The notes beneath the pieces are model-generated. The model was not told where the DNA came from. It ran no database searches and saw only the letters and a list, made by a program, of their open reading frames with translations. The translations under genes and the position numbers were made by a program. Shown piece after piece: positions 19,627 to 29,757 of a stretch of DNA of 64,000 nucleotides; position 1 is the first letter of the stretch; each line of letters begins with the position of its first letter. Source of the DNA: Rhodococcus sp. 14-1411-2a. GTDB lineage: Bacteria > Actinomycetota > Actinomycetes > Mycobacteriales > Mycobacteriaceae. The stretch spans positions 434,001 through 498,000 of the forward strand of contig NZ_NPGA01000019.1 of assembly GCF_002259485.1 (NCBI RefSeq), written 5' to 3'.

Positions 19627-20361
19627 GTGAGCCTGGTCTTATTGCCTGCTGTCGATGTCGCAGGCGGCGAAGCTGTCCGTCTCGTTCAAGGAGAAGCAGG
19701 AAGCGAAACGAAGTACGGGTCGCCTCGCGACGCCGCACTCGCGTGGCAGAACGACGGTGCCGAGTGGGTCCACCTCGTCGATCTCGACGCTGCGTTCGGC
19801 CGCGGATCCAACCGCGAGCTGCTGGCGTCGGTCGTCGGCGAGCTCGACGTCAAGGTGGAGCTGTCCGGCGGAATTCGTGACGACGAGTCGCTGCGCGCGG
19901 CGCTGGCGACCGGTTGCGCGCGAGTCAATCTCGGCACCGCAGCCCTCGAAGATCCGCAGTGGTGCTCCCGCGCGATCGGCGAGTTCGGTGATCGTGTCGC
20001 CGTCGGTCTGGACGTGCTCATCGTCGACGGAGCGCCGCGGTTGCGCGGTCGCGGTTGGGTGAGCGACGGCGGCGACCTCTGGGAGGTTCTCGAGCGGCTC
20101 GAGCGCGACGGGTGCTCGCGCTACGTCGTCACCGACGTCACCAAGGACGGCACGTTGACCGGACCCAACCTGGAACTGCTCGCCGATGTGTGTGCCAAGA
20201 CCGACAAGCCGGTCATCGCGTCGGGTGGCGTGTCCACGATTGCAGACCTGGAGGCGATCGCCGGACTCGTCGACCGCGGGGTGGAGGGATCCATCGTCGG
20301 AAAGGCGCTGTACGCCGGACGTTTCACACTCCCGGACGCCCTCGCCGCGGTGTCTCGGTAA
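19627..20361 (+). CDS. priA: Bifunctional phosphoribosyl isomerase (HisA/TrpF) PriA
   Basis: 244 residues, TIM barrel. In actinobacteria this single enzyme isomerises both ProFAR (histidine) and phosphoribosylanthranilate (tryptophan). Catalytic aspartates appear in [16 protein letters not shown] (general base, about residue 10) and [16 protein letters not shown] (about residue 175). [14 protein letters not shown] and [13 protein letters not shown] are the phosphate-binding Gly loops. No separate trpF exists in the trp cluster of this window, which supports the dual role. Confidence 0.95.
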   Translation: MSLVLLPAVDVAGGEAVRLVQGEAGSETKYGSPRDAALAWQNDGAEWVHLVDLDAAFGRGSNRELLASVVGELDVKVELSGGIRDDESLRAALATGCARVNLGTAALEDPQWCSRAIGEFGDRVAVGLDVLIVDGAPRLRGRGWVSDGGDLWEVLERLERDGCSRYVVTDVTKDGTLTGPNLELLADVCAKTDKPVIASGGVSTIADLEAIAGLVDRGVEGSIVGKALYAGRFTLPDALAAVSR

Positions 20362-20368
20362 CGCAGGA

Positions 20369-21199
20369 ATGACCGTTCCCGAGGACCCGACTCGTCTGCT
20401 CGAGATCGCCGGCGGTCTGCTCGACGGCATCCACGATCGGTTCGTCGCCGGCGTCGGCGCACCGAGCGCGGTGCAGAAGGGCCCCGACGACTTCGCCACG
20501 GCGGTGGACCTGGAACTCGAGCGGCGGCTCGGTGCGGAATTGTACGAGGCCACCGGAATCGCCGTTCACGGTGAGGAGTTCGGGGGACCGGACCTGAACT
20601 CGGGACTCGTCTGGGTGCTGGACCCGATCGACGGGACCTTCAACTACTCGTCGGGATTGCCCTCGGCCGGAACGTTGTTGGCGTTGCTCGACGACGGCGA
20701 GCCGGTGCTCGGGCTCACCTGGCTGCCGTTGGTGGATCAGCGTTTCGGCGCTGTGGCAGGCGGGCCCCTGCTGCTCAACGGTGTCGCCCTCCCGGCGCTG
20801 AAGCCGAAAGCGTTGCGCGAGTCCATGATCGGGTTCGGTGCGTTCAACGTCGCCAGCCGCGGTTCGCTGCCGGGCCGGTTCCGATTCCGCATTCTCGAAG
20901 AGTTGTCGATGCATTCCTCGCGACTGCGGATGCACGGTGCCACCGGAGTCGATCTGGCGTACACGGCCAGCGGAGTACTCGGCGGCGCAGTCGTCTTCGG
21001 TCACCGTGCCTGGGACAACGCGGCCGGTGCGCTGCTGGTACGCGCAGCAGGCGGAATCGTGACCGACCTCGCGGGTGAACCCTGGACCGTCGACTCTGCA
21101 TCGGTCCTGGCAGCCGGGCCAGGAGTGCACGAAGAATTGCTGAAGGTGATCACCGAACTCGGTGATCCCGTCGACTATCTGGAAGGACCGGTGCGATGA
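20369..21199 (+). CDS. impA: Inositol-monophosphatase-family phosphatase
   Basis: 276 residues from ATG 20369; the open frame runs further upstream through priA but that is a shadow. Mg-dependent phosphatase of the IMPase fold: HGEEFGG (metal-ligand Glu), [15 protein letters not shown] (Asp ligands) and the C-terminal [19 protein letters not shown]. The position matches mycobacterial impA within the his operon. Because HisB here lacks a phosphatase domain, this protein could supply histidinol-phosphate phosphatase activity; inositol-phosphate hydrolysis is the other option. Sequence alone does not decide. Confidence 0.88.
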   Translation: MTVPEDPTRLLEIAGGLLDGIHDRFVAGVGAPSAVQKGPDDFATAVDLELERRLGAELYEATGIAVHGEEFGGPDLNSGLVWVLDPIDGTFNYSSGLPSAGTLLALLDDGEPVLGLTWLPLVDQRFGAVAGGPLLLNGVALPALKPKALRESMIGFGAFNVASRGSLPGRFRFRILEELSMHSSRLRMHGATGVDLAYTASGVLGGAVVFGHRAWDNAAGALLVRAAGGIVTDLAGEPWTVDSASVLAAGPGVHEELLKVITELGDPVDYLEGPVR

Positions 21200-21969
21200 G
21201 CGTCGCGGTCAGAGTGATTCCGTGCCTCGACGTCGACGCCGGACGGGTCGTCAAGGGAGTCAACTTCGAAAACCTCCGTGACGCAGGCGATCCCGTGGAG
21301 CTCGCGGCCGCCTACGACGCGCAGGGTGCCGACGAACTGACCTTCCTCGACGTCACCGCGTCGACCTCGGACAGGGGCACGATGCTCGACGTCGTCAGCC
21401 GCACCGCCGAGCAGGTCTTCATCCCGCTCACCGTCGGCGGGGGAGTGCGCACCGTCGCCGATGTGGATCGGCTGTTGCGAGCCGGTGCGGACAAGGTCAG
21501 CGTCAACACCGCTGCGATCGCCCGACCGGAGTTGTTGCGCGAGCTCAGCGAACGGTTCGGCTCACAGTGCATCGTGCTCTCGGTCGATGCCCGAACCGTC
21601 CCTCAGGGGCAGCAGGACACCCCGTCGGGCTGGGAAGTAACCACGCACGGCGGCAAACGCGGCACCGGCATCGACGCCGTCGAATGGGCAGTACGCGGTG
21701 CAGAACTGGGCGTCGGGGAGATCCTGCTCAATTCGATGGACGCCGACGGAACGAAGGCTGGATTCGATCTGCCGATGATCGCCGCCGTTCGGTCTGCGGT
21801 GCACGTGCCGGTGATCGCCAGCGGTGGAGCCGGTAGCGTCGAGCACTTCTCGCCGGCAGTGCACGCCGGAGCGGACGCCGTTCTTGCCGCGAGTGTCTTC
21901 CACTTCGGCGATCTCACCATCGGCCAGGTCAAAGATGCGATGCGCGCCGAGCACATCGTCGTTCGATAG
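21196..21969 (+). CDS. hisF: Imidazole glycerol phosphate synthase, cyclase subunit
   Basis: 257 residues, TIM barrel partner of HisH. Catalytic aspartates in [17 protein letters not shown] (residue 11) and CIVLSVDAR (about 130). [24 protein letters not shown] and [13 protein letters not shown] are phosphate-binding segments. It overlaps impA by ATGA. It produces IGP and AICAR from PRFAR with ammonia tunnelled from HisH. Confidence 0.97.
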   Translation: MSVAVRVIPCLDVDAGRVVKGVNFENLRDAGDPVELAAAYDAQGADELTFLDVTASTSDRGTMLDVVSRTAEQVFIPLTVGGGVRTVADVDRLLRAGADKVSVNTAAIARPELLRELSERFGSQCIVLSVDARTVPQGQQDTPSGWEVTTHGGKRGTGIDAVEWAVRGAELGVGEILLNSMDADGTKAGFDLPMIAAVRSAVHVPVIASGGAGSVEHFSPAVHAGADAVLAASVFHFGDLTIGQVKDAMRAEHIVVR

Positions 21970-21984
21970 CGAAGAGGATTTTCG

Positions 21985-22338
21985 ATGACACTCGACCCGA
22001 CGCTGTCCGCGCGGCTCAAGCGCAACGAGGCCGGGCTGTTCAGCGCTGTCGTGCAGGAAAGATCCACCGGTCAGGTACTCATGGTTGCCTGGATGGACGA
22101 CGAGGCACTCGCTCGAACCCTCGACACCCGTAAGGGCACTTACTACTCGCGGTCCAGGCAGCAGTACTGGGTCAAGGGTGAGACGTCGGGTCACACGCAG
22201 TACGTGCACGAGGTTCGACTCGACTGCGACGGTGACACCGTGCTGCTGGTCGTCGATCAGGTCGGCGCGGCATGCCACACCGGCACACATACCTGCTTCG
22301 ACGCCGACGTCCTGTTGGGCCCCGATACTCAGGCGTGA
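21985..22338 (+). CDS. hisI: Phosphoribosyl-AMP cyclohydrolase
   Basis: 117 residues. Zn-dependent hydrolysis of PR-AMP. Seen: [60 protein letters not shown], with the usual Cys/Asp metal ligands. Only the cyclohydrolase domain is present; the pyrophosphohydrolase (HisE) must lie outside this window. Fifteen nt after hisF with a GAAGAGG ribosome site; last gene of the operon. It overlaps the convergent marR end by 10 nt. Confidence 0.96.
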   Translation: MTLDPTLSARLKRNEAGLFSAVVQERSTGQVLMVAWMDDEALARTLDTRKGTYYSRSRQQYWVKGETSGHTQYVHEVRLDCDGDTVLLVVDQVGAACHTGTHTCFDADVLLGPDTQA

Positions 22339-22835
22339 CCGGTTCCCGCTGCTATTCCCTTGTCCAACTGAGCCAGCAGAGTCGAACTCAGGGTCCCGAG
22401 CTGCTCGACCTCCGCGTCGGACAGACCCTCGAACACCAGCGACTGCACCGTGCCGACGTGCCCGGGTGCCGATTCCACGACCTTGGCCATACCTGCGTCG
22501 GTCAGCACCGCATAGGATCCCCGGCTGCCCGGGATGCTCTCGCGCTCGACCCACCCGGCCTTCTCGAGCTTCGTCACCACGTGTGACAGGCGCGAGAGCG
22601 ACGCATTCGCGTACTCGGCCAGATCGCGGAGTTGGATCCGCCGCTGGGGATTCTCGCTGACCGTCGCGAGGACGAAGTAGTCGAAGTGGGTCAGCTGCGA
22701 ATCGCGCTGCAGCTGAGCGTCCAACGCTGCCGGCAACCGAGTGACCAGCGCGACGAGTGATCGCCAGGCCTCCTGTTGACTCTCGGTGAGCCAACGGGGA
22801 TCCACCGTGTGTTGCGGTGTCGCCGACGTGTTCAT
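22329..22835 (-). CDS. MarR-family regulator
   Basis: 168 residues from ATG 22835. Winged helix at about residues 45-120: [59 protein letters not shown]. The ribosome site GAGG sits inside one arm of a 10-bp inverted repeat, so translation or promoter access is probably controlled there. It lies 88 nt downstream of bcp on the same strand; a thiol or redox effector would fit the neighbour but no conserved sensing cysteine is visible (the product has no Cys), so the effector is open. Confidence 0.85.
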   Translation of the reverse strand: MNTSATPQHTVDPRWLTESQQEAWRSLVALVTRLPAALDAQLQRDSQLTHFDYFVLATVSENPQRRIQLRDLAEYANASLSRLSHVVTKLEKAGWVERESIPGSRGSYAVLTDAGMAKVVESAPGHVGTVQSLVFEGLSDAEVEQLGTLSSTLLAQLDKGIAAGTGHA

Positions 22836-22838
22836 CGC

Positions 22839-22908
22839 GGGGAACCTCTCGATCGAGTTGGTTGTCGCCTGCACATGATGCCTCGAGGTTCCCCCCACCC
22901 GAGGCATC
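22839..22908 (-). promoter_or_regulatory. Two overlapping inverted repeats between bcp and marR
   Basis: Repeat 1: GGGGAACCTC (22839-22848) pairs with GAGGTTCCCC (22885-22894), a perfect 10-bp match whose left arm covers the marR ribosome site. Repeat 2: GATGCCTCG (22877-22885) pairs with CGAGGCATC (22900-22908), a perfect 9-bp hairpin at the end of bcp. The arms overlap, so the two pairings exclude each other in RNA. Either an attenuation/anti-Shine-Dalgarno switch or a pair of MarR operator half-sites. Confidence 0.55.
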
Positions 22909-22923
22909 GCGTCGGACAGTGCT

Positions 22924-23385
22924 CTAGCTGCGATGTGCTCGCAGGTACTCCAGAGCCTTGTCCGCATGGGCTTCGAACCGTACTTCGCTCGAGAAGGTCT
23001 CGAGGACCTTCCGGTCGGTGCCGATCACGAACGTCGCGCGTTTGACCGGGGAGAGCTTTGCCAGCAGACCGCGCTTGACGCCGAATGCGGTGGCGACACT
23101 GCCGTCCTCGTCGGAGAGCAGCGGGTAGTCGAAGGACTTGGCGGCGGCGAACTCTGCCTGCTTGGCGACAGCATCGGCGCTGATGCCGACGCGGGTTGCT
23201 CCGACCTCGGCGAACTCCGATGCCAAGTCCCGGAAGTGGCACGCCTCGGCGGTGCAACCGGGAGTGAAGGCCGCGGGGTAGAAGAACAGCACGACCGGAC
23301 CGTTCGCCAGCAATTCGGTCAGTGTTCGGGTCTTTCCGGTCTGGTCCGGAAGGGAAAAATCGGGAACGAGCTCGCCTGGTTTCAT
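22924..23385 (-). CDS. bcp: Thioredoxin-dependent peroxiredoxin, BCP/PrxQ type
   Basis: 153 residues from ATG 23385. Reduces hydroperoxides with a peroxidatic Cys44 in [17 protein letters not shown]; Cys49, five residues on, is the resolving cysteine typical of PrxQ/BCP proteins. The conserved Thr and the later [18 protein letters not shown] strand are present. A TAACCT box ends 7 nt before the ATG on the minus strand, so the transcript is probably leaderless. Divergent from trpE with 56 nt between starts; followed by marR. Confidence 0.93.
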   Translation of the reverse strand: MKPGELVPDFSLPDQTGKTRTLTELLANGPVVLFFYPAAFTPGCTAEACHFRDLASEFAEVGATRVGISADAVAKQAEFAAAKSFDYPLLSDEDGSVATAFGVKRGLLAKLSPVKRATFVIGTDRKVLETFSSEVRFEAHADKALEYLRAHRS

Positions 23386-23392
23386 GCTCGGC

Positions 23393-23398
23393 AGGTTA
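23393..23398 (-). promoter_or_regulatory. -10 box for bcp
   Basis: Minus-strand TAACCT, read on the plus strand as AGGTTA, ends 7 nt before the bcp start at 23385. No Shine-Dalgarno is visible in the gap. Confidence 0.45.
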
Positions 23399-23441
23399 CC
23401 GCGAGCGCCGACCCTGCACCCGAACCTGGGAGGATGGTGGC

Positions 23442-25010
23442 ATGCACGGCGAGACGACCACCGACCCCAGCCCCACTCCCGACACCGAGAACTCGGACTC
23501 GACCACCTCGCGGGAGGTGTTCCGGCATCTCGCCGCAGAGCACCGCGTGGTGCCCGTGACGCGAAAGGTGCTCGCCGACTCCGAGACTCCACTGTCTGCA
23601 TACCGCAAGCTCGGTGCCGACCGACCCGGAACCTTCTTGCTCGAATCCGCGCAGAACGGCAGCTCGTGGTCCAGGTGGTCGTTCATCGGTGCAGGCGCTC
23701 CGGCGTCGCTCACGGTCATCGACGGGGAGGCCGCGTGGCGCGGCAACGTCCCCGCGGGCGTGCCGAGCGGCGGCGATCCTCTCGAGGTGCTGGCGCGGAC
23801 ATTGGAGCTGCTGCACTCGGAGCGGCTGCCCGGTCTACCCCCGTTGACCGGAGGCATGGTGGGTTATCTCGGATACGACTCGGTGCGGCGCATAGAGAAA
23901 CTGCCCGAGCACGCGCAGGACGACCTCGGTGTTCCGGAGATGGTCATGCTGCTCGCCACCGATCTCGCGGCCGTCGACCATCACGAAGGCGCGATCACCC
24001 TGATCGCGAACGCCGTGAACTGGAACGGCACCGACGATCACGTCGACGAGGCGTACGACGACGCCGTGCGTCGTCTCGATCGCATGTGTGCGGACCTGTC
24101 GAAGCCCGCTGCCTCCACCGTCTCCACCGTGTCCAGGCCTGCGCCGCAGTTCCGCCGGCAGCGCACGTCCGAGGGCTTCGGAGCCGATGTCGCTCGCCTG
24201 GTCGAGGAGATCGAAGCAGGGGAGGCGTTCCAGGTGGTGCTCTCCCAGCGTTTCGAGATGGACACCGAGGCGTCACCCCTCGACGTCTACCGAATGCTGC
24301 GGGCCTCCAATCCCAGCCCGTACATGTATCTGATGCACGTCCCGGGCGAGAACGACGAGACGGCGTTCTCCATCGTCGGATCGAGCCCCGAGGCGTTGGT
24401 GACGGTGGTCGACGGTCTGGCCACCACGCATCCGATCGCGGGTACGCGTTGGCGCGGCACGTCCGAAGAAGAGGACGTGCTGCTCGAGAAGGACCTGCTC
24501 GCCGACGAGAAGGAGAACGCCGAACACCTGATGCTCGTCGATCTGGGCCGCAACGATCTCGGACGCGTCTGCGCTCCCGGCACCGTTCGCGTGAGCGACT
24601 ACCGCCACATCGAGCGATACAGCCACGTCATGCATCTGGTGTCGACGGTCACCGGACGGTTGTCCGAGGGCAAGCGCGCCCTCGACGCGGTCAAGGCCTG
24701 CTTCCCGGCAGGCACCCTCTCCGGGGCCCCGAAGGTGCGCGCGATGGAACTGATCGACGAGCTGGAGCCGACGCGACGCGGAATCTACGGCGGCATCGTG
24801 GGCTACCTCGATTTCGCGGGGGACGCCGACACGGCCATCTCGATTCGCACCGCTCTGATCAAGGACGGCACCGCCTACGTTCAGGCCGGGGCAGGCGTCG
24901 TGGCCGACTCGGTTGCGGAATACGAGGACGACGAGGCACGGAACAAGGCGATGGCGGTGCTGGGAGCCGTCGCGGCAGCGGAATCACTCCGTGAGGTCGG
25001 CGGCCGATGA
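23442..25010 (+). CDS. trpE: Anthranilate synthase component I
   Basis: 522 residues from ATG 23442; the open frame reaches upstream, but this start gives the normal N-terminus. TrpE forms anthranilate from chorismate with ammonia from a glutaminase. Seen: [19 protein letters not shown] (tryptophan-feedback LLES-type region), [75 protein letters not shown] and the final GAGVVADS. No trpG or trpD is adjacent, so the glutaminase lies elsewhere. Overlaps trpM by ATGA. Only 56 nt separate it from divergent bcp, too little for a long leader peptide. Confidence 0.96.
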   Translation: MHGETTTDPSPTPDTENSDSTTSREVFRHLAAEHRVVPVTRKVLADSETPLSAYRKLGADRPGTFLLESAQNGSSWSRWSFIGAGAPASLTVIDGEAAWRGNVPAGVPSGGDPLEVLARTLELLHSERLPGLPPLTGGMVGYLGYDSVRRIEKLPEHAQDDLGVPEMVMLLATDLAAVDHHEGAITLIANAVNWNGTDDHVDEAYDDAVRRLDRMCADLSKPAASTVSTVSRPAPQFRRQRTSEGFGADVARLVEEIEAGEAFQVVLSQRFEMDTEASPLDVYRMLRASNPSPYMYLMHVPGENDETAFSIVGSSPEALVTVVDGLATTHPIAGTRWRGTSEEEDVLLEKDLLADEKENAEHLMLVDLGRNDLGRVCAPGTVRVSDYRHIERYSHVMHLVSTVTGRLSEGKRALDAVKACFPAGTLSGAPKVRAMELIDELEPTRRGIYGGIVGYLDFAGDADTAISIRTALIKDGTAYVQAGAGVVADSVAEYEDDEARNKAMAVLGAVAAAESLREVGGR

Positions 25011-25672
25011 CCGAGCGATCCGGTCGCCGCGGGTCGGCCGCTCTGCCCGTCGCCCTTCTGGTCGTTGCAGCGGCGTGCCTGTGGGGCGCGTCGAGAATGA
25101 CCTGGGTTCGGGTGACGTCGTTCGACGGCCTCGGTGAGAGCAGGACGGACGAGCTGCTCGGCAGCACCTGGGCTGCTGCCACGACGCCGCTCGCGCTGGT
25201 GCTGGTGGCAGCGATCGCCGCGTCGTTCGCCGTGCGAGGGTGGGCCTCTCGGGTGCTGGCCCTGTTGATCGCCGTCGTAGCCGTGGCGGCCGCGATTCCG
25301 GCAGTTCGACTGCTCACTGCCGGGGCTTCGGATTCCGAATCCGCGGCGCTGGCTGAGCTTCCTGCACGCGCCCAGGTCTCGATGACGGACGTCTCGATTC
25401 TGCCGGCGATCGTCACCCTCGTCGGTGCTGTCTGCGCCTTCGCCGCTGCTGTGGTGTCGATTCGGAAAACGTTTGCCCCGCAGGTACTCTCGTCCAAGTA
25501 CGACGCCCCGGCGGTGCGTCGCGACGAGGTTGCTCGGCGCGCGCGCACCACGGCATCCGGTGCCGGCGCGGAGGACGAGGGAGAGGACCTCACCGAACGC
25601 ATGATGTGGGACGCGCTCGACGCAGGCGAAGACCCTACCGACGAGTCCGGTACCCGGCGTTCGTCGGATTGA
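25007..25672 (+). CDS. Trp-operon-associated membrane protein
   Basis: 221 residues, about four transmembrane segments (roughly 15-33, 58-78, 82-104, 130-155) followed by a charged cytoplasmic tail. It matches the conserved actinobacterial family found between trpE and trpC (sometimes called TrpM or Trp-operon chp). Role unknown; a part in tryptophan sensing or transport has been suggested from position only. ATG overlaps the trpE stop. Confidence 0.85.
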   Translation: MTERSGRRGSAALPVALLVVAAACLWGASRMTWVRVTSFDGLGESRTDELLGSTWAAATTPLALVLVAAIAASFAVRGWASRVLALLIAVVAVAAAIPAVRLLTAGASDSESAALAELPARAQVSMTDVSILPAIVTLVGAVCAFAAAVVSIRKTFAPQVLSSKYDAPAVRRDEVARRARTTASGAGAEDEGEDLTERMMWDALDAGEDPTDESGTRRSSD

Positions 25673-25674
25673 AA

Positions 25675-25695
25675 CGGACCTCTACGCTAGGTCCG
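25675..25695. promoter_or_regulatory. Inverted repeat and possible promoter before trpC
   Basis: CGGACCT-N7-AGGTCCG is a perfect 7-bp inverted repeat just after the trpM stop. Its spacer contains TACGCT (25683-25688), a good -10 hexamer, with TTCGTC 16 nt upstream as a weak -35. This could be a weak terminator or a repressor site over an internal promoter for trpCBA. Confidence 0.4.
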
Positions 25696-25751
25696 ACCCC
25701 GATGAGATTCCTCACATCGGACGTCGACGCTCAGAAAGGACTGGGGGCACC

Positions 25752-26561
25752 ATGACTGTTCTCGACTCGATTCTCGACGGTGTGCGAGCCGACGTGGCCG
25801 CGCGTGAATCGGTGGTCGATTTCGCCGCCGTGAAAGCAGCAGCGAAAGCAGCCCCGGCCCCCCTCGACGCGGCAGCTGCCCTCCGTGAGGACGGCATCGG
25901 CGTCATCGCCGAAGTGAAGCGGGCGAGCCCGTCCAAGGGCGCGTTGGCAGACATCGGTGATCCGGCTGTTCTCGCTCGCGCGTACGAGCAGGGCGGCGCT
26001 CGCATCATCAGCGTTCTCACCGAGGAGCGTCGGTTCCACGGTTCACTCGCAGACCTCGACGCGGTCCGGGCCGCCGTCTCGATTCCCGTGCTGCGCAAGG
26101 ATTTCATCGTCGGTCCGTACCAGATCCACGAGGCTCGGGCCCACGGTGCCGATGTCATCCTGCTGATCGTCGCGGCACTGGAACAGGATGCGTTGACCTC
26201 GTTGCTCGACCGCACCGAGTCGCTGGGTATGACTGCGCTCGTCGAGGTGCACACCGAGGCCGAAGCGGATCGCGCCCTCGAAGCCGGTGCCAGCGTCATC
26301 GGTATCAACGCCCGCAATCTGAAGACGCTCGAGATCGACCGTGACAGCTTCGGCCGTATCGCGCCCGGGTTGCCCAGCGAGATCATCCGTATCGCGGAGT
26401 CCGGGGTACGGGGCACTGCAGATCTGCTCGCCTACGCCGGTGCCGGTGCCGACGCGGTACTCGTCGGCGAGGGCTTGGTCACGGCTGGAGATCCACGCAC
26501 GGCCGTCTCGGACCTGGTGACGGCGGGAACGCATCCCTCGTGCCCCAAGCCCGCACGCTGA
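25752..26561 (+). CDS. trpC: Indole-3-glycerol phosphate synthase
   Basis: 269 residues, TIM barrel. Seen: [15 protein letters not shown] (catalytic Lys and Glu), [60 protein letters not shown] and VLVGEGL. These cover the phosphate site and the catalytic Glu-Lys pairs. TrpC alone, not fused to TrpF. 79 nt after trpM, the largest gap inside the cluster, with a possible internal promoter. Confidence 0.97.
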   Translation: MTVLDSILDGVRADVAARESVVDFAAVKAAAKAAPAPLDAAAALREDGIGVIAEVKRASPSKGALADIGDPAVLARAYEQGGARIISVLTEERRFHGSLADLDAVRAAVSIPVLRKDFIVGPYQIHEARAHGADVILLIVAALEQDALTSLLDRTESLGMTALVEVHTEAEADRALEAGASVIGINARNLKTLEIDRDSFGRIAPGLPSEIIRIAESGVRGTADLLAYAGAGADAVLVGEGLVTAGDPRTAVSDLVTAGTHPSCPKPAR

Positions 26562-26603
26562 CCCGAGCGCGGCTGCGGTCCGCCGTTGGGGCACACTGGA
26601 CCG

Positions 26604-27941
26604 GTGAGCACCAGCAATTCTTCTTCCACCACGGACGCCCCGCAGGCAGTCCGTTTCAAGGGCGCTGATCTGCCGCAGAGCAGCATCGGCCTCACCGATC
26701 GCAGCGCGCACGAGCCCGATGTGGGTGGCCACTTCGGCGTCTACGGCGGCAGATTCGTGCCCGAGGCTCTGATGGGTGTGATCGAGGAAGTCACCGCCGA
26801 GTACGAGAAGGTGCGCAGCGACAACGAGTTCCTCGCTGAACTCGACCGACTGCAGCGCGATTACACCGGTCGCCCGTCACCGGTCTTCGAGGCGACACGG
26901 CTGTCCGAGCACGCAGGCGGCGCTCGGATTCTTCTCAAGCGAGAAGACCTCAACCACACCGGTTCTCACAAGATCAACAACGTTCTCGGCCAGGTTTTGC
27001 TCGCCAAGCGGATGGGCAAGACTCGTGTCATCGCGGAGACAGGTGCCGGTCAACACGGCGTCGCGACCGCCACGGCCTGTGCGCTGATGGGTCTCGACTG
27101 CGTCGTCTACATGGGCGAGGTCGACACCGAGCGCCAGGCCCTCAACGTCGCCCGAATGCGTTTGCTCGGGTCGGAAGTCGTCGCAGTGAAGTCCGGTTCA
27201 CGCACTCTCAAGGACGCGATCAACGAGGCGCTGCGCGACTGGGTCACCCACGCGGACAACACGTACTACTGCTTCGGCACTGTCGCCGGGCCGCACCCGT
27301 TCCCGGTCATGGTGCGCGACTTCCAGCGCATCATCGGCCTCGAAGCGCGGCAGCAGGTGCTCGCGTCCACGGGCAGGCTGCCCGACGCCATCGCTGCCTG
27401 CGTCGGCGGTGGCTCCAACGCGATCGGCATCTTCCACGCCTTCATCGACGACGCCGACGTTCGACTGATCGGTTTCGAGGCGGCAGGTGACGGCGTCGAG
27501 ACGGGTCGCCACGCCGCGACCATCAGCGGTGGAACCCCGGGAGCGCTGCACGGTGCCTACTCGTATCTGCTGCAGGACGAGGACGGTCAGACCGTCGACT
27601 CCCACTCCATCTCGGCGGGGTTGGACTACCCGGGCGTCGGTCCGGAGCATTCGTACCTGCACGACATCGGGCGCGCCGAGTACCGCGGCATCACCGATAC
27701 CGAAGCCATGAACGCCTTCAAGCTGCTGTGCCGGACCGAAGGCATCATTCCGGCCATCGAGTCCTCGCACGCCATCGCCGGTGCATTGACACTCGGCAAG
27801 GAGTTGGGTGAAGGCGCGATCATCCTGGTCAACCTGTCCGGGCGTGGCGACAAGGATGTCGACACCGCGGCCGAGTGGTTCGGTTTGATCGACGGAGGCG
27901 GCGAAGCGAACGTGGACGACGAAGTGGGGATCAAGCCATGA
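26604..27941 (+). CDS. trpB: Tryptophan synthase beta chain
   Basis: 445 residues from GTG 26604; a GTG 18 nt upstream is the alternative. PLP enzyme joining indole and serine. PLP lysine in [20 protein letters not shown]; phosphate-binding [13 protein letters not shown]; also [15 protein letters not shown] and the final [20 protein letters not shown] box ends 6 nt before this GTG, a weak leaderless signal. The stop overlaps trpA by ATGA, as usual for the alpha2beta2 complex. Confidence 0.97.
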   Translation: MSTSNSSSTTDAPQAVRFKGADLPQSSIGLTDRSAHEPDVGGHFGVYGGRFVPEALMGVIEEVTAEYEKVRSDNEFLAELDRLQRDYTGRPSPVFEATRLSEHAGGARILLKREDLNHTGSHKINNVLGQVLLAKRMGKTRVIAETGAGQHGVATATACALMGLDCVVYMGEVDTERQALNVARMRLLGSEVVAVKSGSRTLKDAINEALRDWVTHADNTYYCFGTVAGPHPFPVMVRDFQRIIGLEARQQVLASTGRLPDAIAACVGGGSNAIGIFHAFIDDADVRLIGFEAAGDGVETGRHAATISGGTPGALHGAYSYLLQDEDGQTVDSHSISAGLDYPGVGPEHSYLHDIGRAEYRGITDTEAMNAFKLLCRTEGIIPAIESSHAIAGALTLGKELGEGAIILVNLSGRGDKDVDTAAEWFGLIDGGGEANVDDEVGIKP

Positions 27942-28741
27942 GCAACAACGACTCTCGCCTCTCGGGGACCTTCGCGCAATGCCGTGCCGAAGGGCGCGCA
28001 GCGCTCGTCGGATACCTCCCGGCAGGTTTTCCGACCGTGCCGCGCTCGGTCGAGGTGTTCAAGACCATGGTCGACGCCGGATGCGACATCGTCGAGGTCG
28101 GCATCCCGTATTCCGATCCGGTGATGGACGGCCCCACGATTCAGGCCGCAGCCGACGTTGCGCTGCGAGCCGGTGCTCGGGTCAAGGACGTGTTCGCAGT
28201 CACCGAGCAGGTCTCTGCCGCGGGCGGAAAAGCGGTCGTCATGACCTACTGGAACCTGGTGCTCAAGTACGGCATCGAGAACTTCGCGCGGGATCTCGCA
28301 GGCGCTGGTGGGCTCGGAATCATCACTCCGGATCTCATTCCCGACGAGGCACAGGAATGGATCGAGGTCTCGAACCGCTACGAACTCGACCGAATCTTCC
28401 TCGTCGCTCCGTCGTCGACCGAGGAGCGGCTCGTCAGCACCGTCGAAGCAAGTAGCGGCTTCGTCTACGCGGCCTCGACTATGGGCGTCACCGGAGCCCG
28501 CGACGCGGTGTCCTCGATGGCCCCCGCGCTCTCGGCGCGCATTCGTGAGCACTCCGACATCCCGATCGGTGTCGGCCTCGGTGTCCGTTCCGGTGCGCAG
28601 GCTGCCGAGATCGCCCGGTATGCCGACGCCGTGATCGTCGGTTCGGCATTGGTCAGTGCCGTGGACAAGGGACTCGACGCCGTGCGCGACCTGACGACGG
28701 AACTCGCCGAGGGTGTCCGTTCCGCTAACGTAGCGTCGTGA
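27938..28741 (+). CDS. trpA: Tryptophan synthase alpha chain
   Basis: 267 residues from ATG 27938. Cleaves indole-3-glycerol phosphate. The catalytic Glu is in [20 protein letters not shown] (about residue 53) and the Asp in the same block; [14 protein letters not shown] and [15 protein letters not shown] form the phosphate site. Overlaps trpB by ATGA; its stop overlaps the lgt GTG. Confidence 0.97.
   Translation: MSNNDSRLSGTFAQCRAEGRAALVGYLPAGFPTVPRSVEVFKTMVDAGCDIVEVGIPYSDPVMDGPTIQAAADVALRAGARVKDVFAVTEQVSAAGGKAVVMTYWNLVLKYGIENFARDLAGAGGLGIITPDLIPDEAQEWIEVSNRYELDRIFLVAPSSTEERLVSTVEASSGFVYAASTMGVTGARDAVSSMAPALSARIREHSDIPIGVGLGVRSGAQAAEIARYADAVIVGSALVSAVDKGLDAVRDLTTELAEGVRSANVAS
28726..28731 (+). 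promoter_or_regulatory. -10 box for lgt within trpA
   Basis: TAACGT ends 6 nt before GTG 28738. It predicts a leaderless lgt transcript independent of trp control, which would make sense for an essential lipoprotein enzyme. Confidence 0.4.
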
Positions 28742-29757
28742 CTTCGACCGCGATCCTGGCCTACATTCCCAGTCCGCCGCAGGGGGTGTGGCACGTCGGA
28801 CCGTTGGCTCTGCGGGCCTACGCCCTGTTCATCATCATCGGCATCGTCGTTTCTGTGGTGTGGGGTGATCGACGCTGGGTGGCCCGAGGCGGAACCAAGG
28901 GCACAGTCCTCGACGTCGCAGTCTGGGCCGTCCCGTTCGGGCTGCTGGGCGGGCGTCTGTACCACGTCGCAACCGACTGGAAGACCTACTTCGGTCCCGG
29001 CGGAAACCCGATCGAAGCGTTGTACGTCTGGAACGGCGGATTGGGAATCTGGGGAGCGGTGTTCCTCGGCGGCGTCGGTGCCTGGATCGCCTGCCGTCGA
29101 CGCGGAATTCCGTTGCCGGCATTCGGTGACGCCGTCGGCCCACCGATTCTGCTCGCCCAGGCGATCGGCCGCATCGGCAACTACTTCAACCAGGAACTGT
29201 ACGGCCGTGCCACCACCCAGCCGTGGGGTCTGGAGATCTACGAACGGGTCGACGCCAACGGACGGCTCGATCCACTCAACGGAGTCTCGACCGGTTTCGT
29301 GGAAAAAGTGGTGCATCCGACGTTCCTGTACGAGCTGTTGTGGAGCGTCGCGGTCGTCGTCCTTCTGGTTCTCGTGGACCGCAAGTACCCGATCGGCCAC
29401 GGTCGACTGTTCGCGCTGTACGTTGCCGGATACTGCGCGGGGCGGTTCTGGGTGGAACTCATGCGCGACGACTTCGCCACGACGATCGCCGGTATCCGCA
29501 TCAACACCTTCACCTCCGCCATCATCTTCGTTCTGGCGGTCGCGTACTTCGTGATCGCCACCAAGGGCCGAGAAGAACCGGCAACGCTGAGGTCGAACGA
29601 CGACGAGGATCGCGAGGTCTCCGAGGTCACCTCGTCGGATGCGACAGGCTCGCGCCCGACGCCGGTCGACGACACCACGGACGCGGGCACCGCCGACGTG
29701 CAGCCCGCTGGGAAGTCCGACAAGAAAGCCGAGGAAGAAGGCAGTACGCGTGGTTGA
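28738..29757 (+). CDS. lgt: Prolipoprotein diacylglyceryl transferase
   Basis: 339 residues, about seven transmembrane helices. Transfers diacylglycerol to the lipobox cysteine of prolipoproteins. The signature [21 protein letters not shown] contains the conserved Arg, Asn and Glu; [10 protein letters not shown] precedes it, and [11 protein letters not shown] follows near the end. The C-terminal 60 residues are a charged, low-complexity cytoplasmic tail ([19 protein letters not shown] and on), a common extension in Mycobacteriales. The window encodes lipoprotein clients such as LivJ. The stop overlaps the TM2 gene by 8 nt. Confidence 0.96.
   Translation: MTSTAILAYIPSPPQGVWHVGPLALRAYALFIIIGIVVSVVWGDRRWVARGGTKGTVLDVAVWAVPFGLLGGRLYHVATDWKTYFGPGGNPIEALYVWNGGLGIWGAVFLGGVGAWIACRRRGIPLPAFGDAVGPPILLAQAIGRIGNYFNQELYGRATTQPWGLEIYERVDANGRLDPLNGVSTGFVEKVVHPTFLYELLWSVAVVVLLVLVDRKYPIGHGRLFALYVAGYCAGRFWVELMRDDFATTIAGIRINTFTSAIIFVLAVAYFVIATKGREEPATLRSNDDEDREVSEVTSSDATGSRPTPVDDTTDAGTADVQPAGKSDKKAEEEGSTRG

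Noticed and set aside
23386..23441. Tryptophan leader peptide or attenuator before trpE
   Set aside because: Only 56 nt separate the bcp and trpE starts and no short ORF with Trp codons fits.
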